Part shown: positions 24,988 through 37,056 of the stretch, piece by piece
Layout: each line of letters opens with the position of its first letter
How positions within the stretch are numbered: the stretch's first letter is position 1
Assembly (NCBI GenBank): GCA_024305405.1
Contig: JAKNDB010000107.1
Coordinates: 2,108,001 to 2,172,000, forward strand
DNA length: 64,000 nucleotides
Origin: Dirofilaria immitis
Taxonomy: Eukaryota; Nematoda; Chromadorea; Rhabditida; Onchocercidae
Reading direction: 5' to 3'
The notes under the pieces: generated by a model
What the model was told of the DNA's origin: nothing
The model's input: only the letters and a program-made list of their open reading frames with translations
Database searches by the model: none
Translations under genes and position numbers: made by a program

Positions 24988-27900
24988 TCAAACGGCCTCT
25001 ACTTCCTCATCCATAACGTCGCATGTTTCCGGAAGCAAGATTTCCGGATCCACAATCTAAACAGATTAAGATTAGTTAGAAATAGAGCTATTAAATCAGT
25101 AAGTTTTATTCCAGTCAAATATCAATTTCCAAATCGTAATAAACAATGTTTGATAATTTTCACAATAAACTTTTTGTTCATTACTTATCAAATTTTTCCA
25201 TTTCTGATCAAATTTCGATTGGTCGCGATAATCATATCTTAGACAATAATGCATATTTATCACTATAAATATTTCGTAAAATTTCAATTCATTTTTTTGT
25301 TTAGTTCATTTTCTTTTCACTCTGTGTAAAATGGCTCCAGTCGAGCTAATTATCATAAAGAAGCAGTCATGTTGATATTTTATTATTAAACTAAACTTGC
25401 ACAGAAACTTTACCTCGAGATCACCATGTTCAATGAGCAAATGAACCCGCTTATGGTAACTTTCATGTTGTTCCATCGCCTTGCGATCCGCAAAAGTTCT
25501 CAAGCATACCTAATAAATATATGATTTAATCCAAATTCCATTGCTTTAACAGAAGTTTTTCCGCGAAATGCCCTATCCATCAATTTGAGAACACTTCTAT
25601 TTCAAATGCATCAACTTCGATTACCTCATTCATCATCAATTTATAATTGACACTACTGATAAGAAAAAAATAGTACTCGCAAGGTTTTCGAAAATTGTTT
25701 GAGTTCAAATAAAAAAAATTATAATATTAAGAATAACTTAAAAAAGAGGACGCTTACTTCGCAAAATAATGGTCGCTCAGTCCTCGCCATTGGATGTTCA
25801 ATATCAATATGTTCAACACATTCTAACCTTGACATGAATACCACTTTACAAATTGGGCAGTCAAAACGTTCAAATGATAATGCACGGGCCTGTTCGAATA
25901 TTTCGTCTAGATTGAATGAATTCTCCTCAGCTGATTTTAATAATTCTGAGAGTCTTCGCATCTACAAATCATAAGTAATATTTATTAATTATATTGAAAC
26001 GTACGGCTCAAATGCTCCAAGTAAACCCAGTGAACATAGTCTAAACAACCATGGAAATGATTTAATAGTTCAAAATAAACATCTTTCAACAAACTAAAAA
26101 GAACTGGCAGTGTAATATGTTTTTTTAAACATAATTCTACAATAATATTAATCACCATCAGTTTTCATATAAGAACCAATGAGACTAAAATTCATAGCTT
26201 CATCAGATCTCTTTTCTGATGGAAGCTCAATTTACTTTTCCAAACTCCTTCCGTAAAACAAAAAACGGAAGAAGGCATTTTTTCACCTTTTCAACTATAG
26301 GAGCACTTGGTAATAATTCCCACGTCGAATTTTTTCAATCCATGGTCGGGCATCAGGACCTAAACCAAGTTTCGCTTCCGCGGACGACTTGGAGGAGTGA
26401 AAAATGGTTCACCGGCACTACGCACTATTATTGCATCATCAGGAATATCTGCTGGTGGTCTCCGATTACTGTAAGAATATCAGTATATATATACGTTATT
26501 AAAATCAAGCAATTAAGTATGATTGTTTTTTCAAAAACATTTTTTAATATTTCATATTTTTTTAACTATATAAAAAGACAAAATCAAGGATCCAAAAATT
26601 TATTCAGCTGAATTTCTCTCATACAATTTACCACGACGTAATTTTAAACAACGAAGTTATTCATTCTCTTTACAATAATATGTGATTTTGTATCAAAGAA
26701 AAAATGTATGAGAGAGGAATGTCAAGGAGGCGTTCTTTGTTGCAACAGAAACTGTCTTCTATACATTAAAATTAATAAACAGTTAAAACTGTATTAATTA
26801 AATAGTAAGATAAACTAATAGTAAGTCTTCTAGCATGTTCAATTTTGTTTCGATAAATCTATCATAATTTTAATTTTATTCAAAGCAAACTATAAGAATT
26901 GGTTACTTACCTTGCAAATGGTTTCCATGCTTCTTCAAGTTCTTCCTTTGTTGAAACATGTGTTTTCAAATGTTTTTTCAAATTACCCTTTAGCCTGCAT
27001 GTCTTGCCACAATACGGACATGCATGAGGTGTAAAGCCACTATGTACCGAGCGATGCTCAAATAAATTGGATTTAAATCGAAATGCTTTTCCACAGATAT
27101 CACAGCCAAACGGTTTTTGATCCGTATGGATTACAGCATGCTGCTGCAAGCCTAAAATTATCAAATTTTAATCTCTTCCAATTTCTAAGGGAAAAAACAA
27201 ACTTTAAAAGTTTTATAGGACAAACTTGCAAAATCATTTAATTTTAACTCTGAAGTAGTTGGCTATCATATTTGGCAGACAATCCATCATTTTCGAAGCA
27301 TGTGACTATTTTTTTGTTCTACATATTCTTTCTGTTATATTTATGTATACTTTAACCTTTTTTTGTATATTCTTTCTGTCATATTTATATATACAATTTA
27401 ATTCACTATTTGCAATTTCCGACTCAAATTCTATCGTTTATAGTTATGTGAATGATACACCTCCACTGTTTACACTTTCGCCGCTTAGCAATGTCACTTC
27501 GATATTTACATAAATATGAATGAGCAAATTAAAATACTTGAAATAATCAGTTTAGATCGATTCATTTTACAAATATGATACATCGACACAAAAATATTTA
27601 CTTTTAAACGAAACAAAAATTTGATTACATATTACATATACTAACATTAATATGAAAATGTTTACCTTTAAACGAAACAAAAATTTTGTTGCATATATTA
27701 CATTGATGTACAGCCCGCGGTTGGGTATGATGCGGAGTATCATCGTCGGTACCAAACTTGAAAAAAAAGACCAAATTAATAGTTTTAGAAAGAATAAATT
27801 TTAATCCGGGTTTCTAATCCTAAATCTATGTCACTATTCGTCCTCCAATTAAAAGAATATTAAAATTTACTTCGTGTTCAGTAGCATACGTAGAATCATG

Positions 27901-28029
27901 AATATCATCATCCATTCGCCGTAAATCGTCGTGCTCTGGATCTAATTGCTGATGATAAACAACACCATCTGGTGTTACATGTCCCCGGCTATATCGTTGT
28001 GATGTAAAGCCATGACATGAACAGTACAT
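24988..28029 (-). CDS. five-finger C2H2 zinc-finger protein (one apparent frameshift)
   Basis: Seven exons: 27871-28029 (ATG MYCSCHGF), 27666-27756, 26911-27151, 26307-26468, 25758-25961, 25414-25509, 24988-25056 (stop TGA). About 340 aa if one base is added in exon 4. Five C2H2 fingers: three in tandem (CNICNKIF, CDICGKAF, CPYCGKTC; about residues 72-150) and, after a roughly 100-residue linker, two more (CPICKVVF, CEVCLRTF; about 253-304). Spacing is C-X2-C-X12-H-X3/4-H throughout. Finger 3 has Cys in place of the usual core Phe, and finger 5 is split by the 25758/25509 junction. Probably a nuclear DNA-binding regulator; target unknown. In the linker exon the frame reads VRSAGEPFFT and then, one base off, SSAEAKLGLGPDARPWIEK. 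The switch point is the A-run at 26400-26404. The N-terminus is His/Asp-rich and the tail acidic. Confidence 0.88.
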
Positions 28030-29903
28030 CCAGATTGTTGAAGATCACAACGAATTCCTTCTCCTTTTAACGCTCTCAGCAAATTATTTTAATTAATAGT
28101 TTTACCTGGAATACTAAAAATTAAGCTTGATTATTTTAGGATACATGAAAACTTCACTGCAGTGATCGTCGCGCTATTGACTGCTACGATTTTTTACATG
28201 TAGAGTGAGTGATCTTTTTAAAACTATTTACTATTTTTTGGCAATTCTTAAATTCATTTTTTTAAGTAAAAAACTGCAACATTATTTTAAAGTCAATGTG
28301 ATTAAAAACATAATAATGAATTACGTTATTTAAGGGATTTAATATGATGTTTAAGACAGATAGATAGCTCAAACATGAAAAAAAAGGGATAGCAATTAAA
28401 ATTAGAACACTTATCGTTGTTTGTAAGATTGCAAGAAAATGATATACTTCCATCTAAATTTCGGGTTTTTGAGTAATAGTAGCATATTCATGCTTTAAAT
28501 ATTTCCCGGATACGCAAATTTGGCTAATAACGATAATTAAAGTATTCGATTGAAGAAATGCATCTTCGGATTCATCGTATAATCAATTTTGAACTATGAT
28601 TGGTGACCTATTTTATAGATTTTCATTTATTTTATTCAAAATTACTATAATTCAAGCAAAAGCGTGGCAAAGATAGGTAGATCGGATGTGAAATTGATCC
28701 CTATTAAAGAAAAAAAAGCTGAAATTTAAACAATAGTTATTTTCCAACATAATATTACATATGCAACTTTTTTTTAGTAATTACCAGTACTGTTGCATAC
28801 TACAACAGATGACCCAACAGAGAAATAATAAATTTCCAATAAAAAGTTAAATTGGATAGATTAATAGTAGTTAGTGAAAAATGTTCGGAATTGATCCTTT
28901 TTGCTGAGCGAGAAGAAAGAGAAAGTGGTCAGAATTGTAAGTGTGGGCCACTGAAAAAAAACTTATAGAAGCAACTTTGAAATGCAGATTTATCTTCAAC
29001 GTTAATGAAAAAGGACATTAACATGATTTGGTAGAATGGAAAAAATTTCCACAAGAAAATCAAAAGAGAAAAAAATTTGAGAAAATATCAAAAAAAAAAG
29101 TGAAAATGGGAAAAAAATCTGATAAATTGAAATATAGAAAGTCTAAAAATGGTAAAAATTTTGCTATAAGCAGAGAAAAAAATCCATAAAAATTATATGA
29201 GAAGATGTCGGACAGATGGTAGAAATAATTTTTTGAATTTGCAAATATTAAATTAATAAATATAATTAATGATTAACTAAAAATATATATGAAGAAAAAA
29301 TAAACTTTAAATTATAATGAAAAAATGTGGATGAAATAAACATATTCAATAGAAATTAATTCTCTCATTATAAATATCGGAAGAAGCATTCAGCATTATT
29401 TGAGGAAGAATTTTATAAAGTTGAAATAATCAATTTTACTTCATAACATTATGATATATCTTAAATAAGTAATTTTTTTGTTACAATAAATAAAATATAT
29501 TTGTTGCTAAATTCTCGTAACATATTGTGGAATTTAATTTAATGTACTCTTTAATGATGGCATAAATTCTGATTGGACTTAATTCAGCATATATTACTTT
29601 GTCAACAAAAAATGCTTATAACATAGTTTCTTAATCATTTGCTTAATTAGTCCATTTATTAAGCAAATTATTGATGATGAAAGTATCATGGAGGATAATG
29701 ATACCTATTAAAAGTCAGCTGATCTATGCCATAAATATTATCAAATAACAATCGTGTAATGAAAATATCTTATATAAAATAATGCTATTAGCAATTTTCA
29801 TTAAAATTTGATTATTTTTCATTTCTCTAAAATGGATTTTAAGCATTAAAAAAACTTTGCAAAATTCATCAGAAAACAAATTTGAAGTGAAAAAATTTTC
29901 AAT

Positions 29904-29990
29904 TTGTGTGTATGTGTATGTGTGTGTGTGTGTATGTGTGATATGTATGTTGTGTATATGTGATATGTATGTTGTGTATGTGTGTTGTGA
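29904..29990. repeat. (TG)n / (TGTA)n microsatellite
   Basis: Alternating TG with TA interruptions. It merges into two imperfect copies of a roughly 23-nt unit (GATATGTATGTTGTGTAT). Confidence 0.85.
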
Positions 29991-30514
29991 ATGATTTTTA
30001 AAATGTTTATAATGTATGCGTTACGTATGAATGAAAATGCTTTAGGTAAAAATATTTTAAATTTATAATAAAATATTTTAACAAGCATATATTGATTTTT
30101 AATAATATCAAATATATGTATGAAATTTTGTTTTTTCAATTTGAATATATTTTAAAAGTAATAATTTCATTTATTAATTAAAGAATATATCGAAATAAAA
30201 AAATGGAACAAATGATTTTTAATTAAGTAATTAAGTACATAGCAACTAAATAAATTATATTAGCATAGGGAATTTTGATGGATATACACGTCAAATGATG
30301 AAGTAATTTCTCTTTAAATATTAATTAACAAATTTAAATATGATATGATATAAAATGAGAATAGATAGAAAAATGAAAGTTTCCGTCCTATCAGGCCAAC
30401 ATATTATTCGGAGAGATCAAATTCCCGCGATTAACATAACCCGCCAACAATGCCACGGAAATTTTCTTCGACATCACTAAACATAATTGATAACCTTTGA
30501 ATATGTCATATATA

Positions 30515-30725
30515 TACATATAAATATATATGCAAGTAGACATGCATCCCGTATTATGGCATATGCTCACATACACGGACATGCGTATACGTCTACATAC
30601 ATACACACGCCAACACATATATGAATGCATTGTGCATATATATATATATACATACACATACACACATGCACACATACATACATACACATATAATGTACCT
30701 GTACATATATATAAATAATTATATA
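30515..30725. repeat. (CA)/(TA)-rich low-complexity tract
   Basis: Purine-pyrimidine alternating ACATAC/ATATAC sequence, which explains the long open frames on both strands here. Confidence 0.75.
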
Positions 30726-31570
30726 AATATCCGATACGGATTACAATTACGTACATAACACCCACATACGTCAATGCATATGACATGGCATATATCAAAG
30801 ACACACAAGTAGATATAGAGTAACTGATACATACTGACCCGAAGGAATGAATGGAAAAGTATGGTACCATACTGTATCGACCGGAACACATACACTGACA
30901 TACATGTAGACAAATAGACGCAGCACATACTACGATAAGACTGTGGACACGGTAGAGAAAAAGAAAAGAAGAAACGGTGGGTTGCAACTCCTTCGCTACA
31001 ATGCACAATTATATCTCGCTTTTCGATTTTATTCTCTGCTCTTCTACAGCACATTCTTTATCATGTTGCACTGTGATGAAATATAAATTTTTTAGAATGT
31101 CTGCATCCTCATATTACTATGCATTCTTTTGTTTTCTTTATTATTCTGCATTATCCTTATCAATAAATATTCAATGCTTTAGATTAGCATGATTGAGCTG
31201 TTATAGATAATAAAGCGGCAATACGAATATAGGCTTAATGCCAAGTTATTTATTTCCGATTCTATTTCACTCATTTCGTTAGATATAACAGGCACTGCGG
31301 GACTGTTTATTTTAGCTTTATTTGATCTTAATTTTTGATATATTCTTATTCTATACATTTGGAATAGAAAAATATGAATTAGAAATATGAAACTTTTGAA
31401 TGAGAACAATATGTTATGTATTATTTCATTTATTCCTTTTATTATAATATAAACAATGTTAATTTATTAAAATGATACATTCATTTTCATCGCATAATCT
31501 GATTATGAAATAATATTTAGTTATATGAGTTATCATGATAAGAGCTATTCATGTATCATGATAAGATCAT

Positions 31571-31700
31571 GATTCATAGAATTTTAATAATAACATGTTA
31601 TTTTTAGATTCATCAAATACTGTTATCATGATATGCTATTTATGGTTCATAGAATTTTAATCATAACATGTTATTTGTAGATTCATCATACACTGTTGTC
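31571..31700. repeat. two-copy direct repeat upstream of PTPA
   Basis: Two similar copies about 74 nt apart share TTCATAGAATTTTAAT (starting near 31572 and 31646), then AACATGTTATTT and TAGATTCATCA. Each copy contains the palindrome AACATGTT. The second copy ends about 55 nt before the PTPA ATG, so it may be promoter or 5' UTR sequence. Confidence 0.7.
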
Positions 31701-31753
31701 ATATTAATTCTATCAAATTGAGGGAAAAACATTCAGCATAAAAGTCAGAATCG

Positions 31754-34700
31754 ATGAGTAATATCTCAGTTGAACCGGTCAAGGATACATATTGCCGTCC
31801 GGAACGTCAAATTTTATCCGTATTTGATCTTACAAAATGGTGTCATTCGAAGGTAAATTCAGTTATTTGTCTAGTTCAGGTATTTTTGACTTCTATATTC
31901 GTTAGAAATTCAATTTTGATAAAGCTCCGTTCTTATTTTTACCATTTTGGAGTAGTTTTCTATTTAATTCAGATTTTTGAATATATATATCCTGCAAAAA
32001 GTTGTAACGAAAGCTGTCTACCTGTTTGCGGCAATGTAACCACGAAACTTGGCTTCAACTCTATATTAATAAAGAATTTACTAAAGACAAACATCAAAAA
32101 CCTCATCATTGGATGAAGTAAAGGAGAGAAATGGGAAGAGTGGCATGCTCTTCTAGTGGGTTTTAATGTTTTTATGCTTTCACGACTAATGAGAGATGAT
32201 CAGGATTAATTTTAGTTCAGTTATCGAGTCATTGATTGTGAAGGATTGTTTACGTTGTAAATTATTGTATAAATTTCAAATGTTACATATTTTTGATGAG
32301 ATTGCAATTTTACATCTCTTACATAGTGAATTAACAAAGCCGATTACGATTTAATGAATGATCGTTATTCTAATTGGTATCCATTTCGTGTTTTAATGTA
32401 TTGTGTTTTATGTTACTTCCATTACAATGAATAAAGCATCTAACAATAAAGCTATAAATGAAAAAATTGAGCCTTTATAAATCTGTGTATTTTTGAAATG
32501 TCTTTTCAGGCTTATATGGAATATATGGCGATGGTAAATGAATTGAACGATGCAGTGAAAGGTGTTATGTCAACGGAAGATATCCCTATAAGTCCAAAAG
32601 TCATGGATGCAATTGATATTTTGGACGAACTGCAGGTTTTACATTTTTAACTTTAGGATAAATTTCGGACTTAATTGACGGTTTACTCTTGTTTATTCTA
32701 TTATAAAATAATTTTTAGTTTTCAAGCACATAGTACTTGGCATATTGTATATCCATAATTTAAATCATAATATTTTGTTATATATCCAAATTTCGCTTGC
32801 GTTTCTGCCTGTATCATTTGAAAGAAATTTGCGATAACCTTTCAGGAAGATGTTAGCAAATGTTTTAATTTGAGCTATACTATCAACTGTTGAATAGCTA
32901 AGATTGTTTTTAGAAATGGACATTGGAATATCCACCAGAAGATATGGGAACGCAGCGTTTTGGCAATGTTGCATTTCGTAAATGGCATCAACGTTTAACA
33001 GAGGTTTTACATTTTTGTAAATTGAAATATCGTTCAGGCATGTGATTGGTTTTTGACATATTATATATTATTAATAAGCTGTAAATCTTTGATTCAGTTT
33101 GATTTCTTTTTAGGAAGCTGATGATATAATTTATGGCCTTCTAACAGCAGAAAAAAGGGCGCCATTGTAGAATTACTTCCATATTTTTGGATTCATTCGG
33201 CAATTCAACACGAATTGATTATGGATCAGGTTTCATGTTTTCGTTTTGCACCGCATCTATGATGACTGAAACTGATTGATGATTTTTTTGCTTATTGCGT
33301 GATGCATTCAAGAATCATTCTTTTCCGTGGTACATTCAACAGTCTTCTAGGACATGAAGCTTCCTTTCTAATATTTATGCTTTGCCTTCGCAAACTGGGC
33401 GTATTTGTGCCATCAGACAATCGCTCACTTGTTCTTCGATTATTTCTGAAGTAAGTTTATTGATGAAGATGTAAATGAAATGTATATTATTATTCTGCAT
33501 GATCTATCCCCGTGTTTATTTAGTTTGTTATGATTAATCTTGGAATTGTATACATGATCTTTCTAGCTTTGGCTAATTTAAATTTACTTTTATATTTAAT
33601 AATGTATGTTGGACTGCATGTTTACTCTTTCGTTTTCAACTTGTTGAATGAAATCCATCAGATTTTATATTTTTTGCAAAGAATCTTATTAACGATCAAT
33701 ATTCGATACTCATTACATTCTGTTCATCTTTTTTCAGGTATATACGGTTAATAAGATGTCTTCAAACTACTTATAGAATGGAACCAGCTGGAAGTCGGGG
33801 CGTGCATGCACTAGATGATTTTCAGTTCATACCTTTTCTGTGGGGCAGTTCTCAGCTTATCGGTAATCAATTGTTGCAAAAAAATTATAACCAAACTCAA
33901 ATCTTATCTTTTGCTAAATTTTTCATTCATTGTGACGTCTTTTGTTACAGGTAATAAACGACTATCACCAGAGTCTTATTTGAAACCAGACATTGTCGAA
34001 AAACATGCTTCAAAAAATTTGTTTTTGACGCTGTACAATACATCAATGATGTAAGATTCAATTACATAAATAGAACTGGATATTTATGGGGATGTTGATA
34101 AAAGGGCTCGAAATATAGCAGTATCAACAATCGTTTAATGAGAGTGACGCAGTTGAAGTGTTAAGCCTATACTTCTTCCATTTATAAAATTTTTTATGAA
34201 GTAAACCAGAGGTATCAAGTGCTTAATAGAGTGTAGTAATGATTACTCATTTCAGAGTAAAACTTACCATTTCAGAATACGAGTATAGGAGGTTATCCAT
34301 TTTTTGCTTCGAATGACCTTGAAGAGAGAAGAAGATTCAGATAGCAACGTCGAAAACTGACAGAAATTGAAATTCCAGCATTCTTTTTATTTTTAGACAA
34401 AAGTTGGTCCTTTTCATGAGCATTCAAATCAATTATGGAATATTAGCGCTGTGCAAACCTGGGAAAAAATCAATTCTGGCATGTTTAAGATGTATGAAGC
34501 TGAGGTGATCCTTATTAATCTTTTTGTATTTTTGTGTAGTAGCTTTTTGCATTTTTCCTTATCCATTTTGAACAGCAAAATATATTGAATTGATTGAGAA
34601 ATTTCGAATGATACTCGAAGACCTCGTAGAATGGCAAGATTATGTTGAGGTAATATGCGATCGATGAGAGCATATTCCAAGCTATAGCTAATATTACCGA

Positions 34701-34999
34701 AATTTTACCAAAGTACGAAAGATTGAAAGAATATGTAAGATAGTTTTTTTCCATTTTTTTGTATTAATTCTGGAAACGTCATGAATTAATTTTCTCTAAT
34801 TTATTAAAACTGAGCTTGGCGAGTAGTTTTATTTTCAATTTCATGTTTCCATTTTTAGGTCCTTAAGAAGTTTCCAGTAGTGCAACATTTTCAATTTGGG
34901 TCTTTATTTTCGATAGAATCAGTAAAAGGAATAGACGATCCAAACTTGAAGAATGAGAGTAATGATGCCGCAAAGGCTCCAACATCTGAGTGTCAGTGA
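31754..34999 (+). CDS. PTPA: PTPA, PP2A phosphatase activator (three apparent frameshifts)
   Basis: PTPA is a cytosolic/nuclear peptidyl-prolyl isomerase that uses ATP/Mg to activate the PP2A catalytic subunit. Nine exons: 31754-31852, 32510-32635, 32914-33003, 33114-33229, 33351-33450, 33738-33862, 33951-34050, 34397-34504, 34859-34999 (TGA); 335 aa after three single-base additions, near human PTPA. Family blocks in order: SVFDLTKWCHSKAYMEYM, FGNVAFRKWHQRLTEEADD, FGNSTRIDYGSGHE, CLRKLGVFVP, TTYRMEPAGSRGVHALDDF, FQFIPFLWGSSQLIG, VGPFHEHSNQLWNISAV, KFPVVQHFQFGSLF. Exon 4 needs two frame changes (A-run 33151-33156 and T-run 33184-33188) and exon 7 one (T-run 34022-34026). With those, all junction phases fit. 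The C-terminal 25 or so residues are a divergent Asn/Asp/Lys tail. TCAG sites at about 31731 and 31742 precede the ATG. Confidence 0.93.
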
Positions 35000-37056
35000 A
35001 TATCTACTACTTTACGAAGCTGCTTCGTCTAAATTATGATTTGATTCTGTAGTGTATTTTTCCAAAAAAATATTAATATTATCGAAAATTTGCCAATTCA
35101 AATAGTAAGAACTTACGTCATACCATCCAGTTATATTACGTTTATTTTTGGCTTCTCTTTTGCTAATTTTATGTTTTAATTGTTTTATAAATTAATTGTT
35201 TTGTAAATATCGAAACGTGACTGCTCTGATGTGGTTGCGTATTTTGTGTTTTTACATGTATGGTAAACTAGTGCATAATTTTCGAATAACATAAGTAAAG
35301 TTTGCTTTATTGTTTGTTATTATATTGCTATTTATTTGTCAAATATATTTATCGATTTAAAAGAATGAGCTTGGAGGAGAATTAAATTAACCAATTATTT
35401 TGTTGTAGAATGGAGCTAGTGTAAAATTCATACTGTCACGATCGATTTCTTATTTATGCTACCCGTAATCAAAACTTTTATTTCTCTACTAGTTAGACAT
35501 TTTATTTCTTAATATACATTTCAGAGCAGTGAAAACAAATTGAAAATGATTGTTCAACTGGTGAAAAGAAATATCTAAAATTGTTAAAATAATAAGTCGA
35601 CATTCAAAATTTCATATACTCTACCAAATGAACAGATTATGATTGAAGTCATTTTTGCTGGAGTGCAAAAAATGCAGCTATATGGTATTCTGAATACTAT
35701 GTTTAGTGCTAATGTTTTATGAAATGGTCTCAACACATATTCAAATAATACTCGAGGCAGAAATGTTCTTAAAAGAATTAATTATTGATTTAGTTGTTTC
35801 TACCTGTTTCAGAAGTATGATTATCACATATTCTTATTAAAAGTGCATGCTTTCGATAAAGAAATTCAATTGGAAGCAAAATTCCATTATTCATATTTCT
35901 TATCATATATATATTTTCATAGAAGGAAGAACAATTCCTAATAATGGTAGTATAGTTTCTTCATCCTTCAGATATTAAGAAAAAAAGAACTCTGAAGATT
36001 CGATGTTAATTTTTTTGTTTTTCTTCAACAGAATAATTCGAATTATTGATAAGCAATGAAATCGATGAAATAAATGAGATCGATTACAAATTTTTTGAAG
36101 TTAGCATACTCAAATGATGAGAGAAATGGTATAAAATGAATTATATTGATCAAAAGACTGAATCATGAAAAATCTGGAATCTAGAATTTAAATTAGATAA
36201 TAATTTAAAAAAATATTTAAATGAATAAAATTTTAGATATTTCGCATAATAAGACATTTTGAGAGATTCAACAAAATTCCGAGAAAATTCAAAGGAAAGA
36301 TGTCTCAAATTCGATTAACAGTGTTACAAAGTACTATTCTTGACCATTTCAGAGAAATCAAATCTTGATCTTATAATAATCTTTACTACAACATTTACAA
36401 ACAAATTAAAATAAATTGATCTTTGAATGATCAATTTAATTCTGGCAAGATATTTCAATTCGAGAAAGCATTTAATTTTTGCAAAATTATAATTAGTTTA
36501 GTTTATGAGGAATATTCAGATATTTCATATTTTATTTTAATTTTAATATAATAATAAAATAGAAATTTATTCTTCATTTTCATATATTCCTTTATTGCAT
36601 TATAATAATTATGCAAAAATGATAATATTTAGATGGGAAAATAATTTTTAAGATGTTGCAATAGTATCATCTCGAAATATTATTGTTTTCCAAAAGCTAT
36701 GAATGTCGGTTGATTCATTTTATTTCCTTTTACTTCCAAAAAAAAAAGAAAATCCATTCAATTATTCAGATACATTATATGAGTATGATAGTGATTGATT
36801 AATTTTGAAATATGTTGGAGATAGATGCTTGAGAAGATTCATATGTTTCAAAAGCTAATATGAAAATTTGCCCATATGTATTAATGGATATAAGTACAAA
36901 AATTAGCCAAACCATTAGTAGCTTTTGATAAAATTCGTTATCTGCATTGTCAGTATATTCATTAACTTGATTTGATAAAACTTGGCTTTAAATAAATTAA
37001 GTTTTAGAGCTTTCATTTAACCATTTTAACTAATATCTTCTTATACTGTTGTTTAG
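35000..37056. other. intergenic between PTPA and coiled-coil gene
   Basis: AT-rich with no exon-like frame. It should contain the PTPA 3' UTR and the upstream region of the next gene. No repeats beyond homopolymers were seen. Confidence 0.5.

Larger units (their letters stand above)
28030..31753. promoter_or_regulatory. 5' region between divergent C2H2 gene and PTPA, with microsatellites
   Basis: About 3.7 kb lies between two divergent start codons. It includes A-rich DNA (28900-29500), a (TG)-rich tract, and a less AT-rich patch around 30390-31060. A two-copy direct repeat sits just before PTPA. No TATA box or known element is assigned. The 205-codon minus frame at 30391-31008 is largely microsatellite translation, apart from its last 27 residues (see findings). 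Confidence 0.4.

Noticed and set aside
30391..31008. 205-codon minus-strand ORF as a gene
   Set aside because: Most of it translates a CA/TA microsatellite (Tyr/Val/Cys/Ile alternation); only the last 27 residues merit a note.
31754..34999. PTPA as a decayed pseudogene
   Set aside because: All splice sites and functional blocks are intact, and the only lesions are one-base changes at A/T runs, as in four other genes here.
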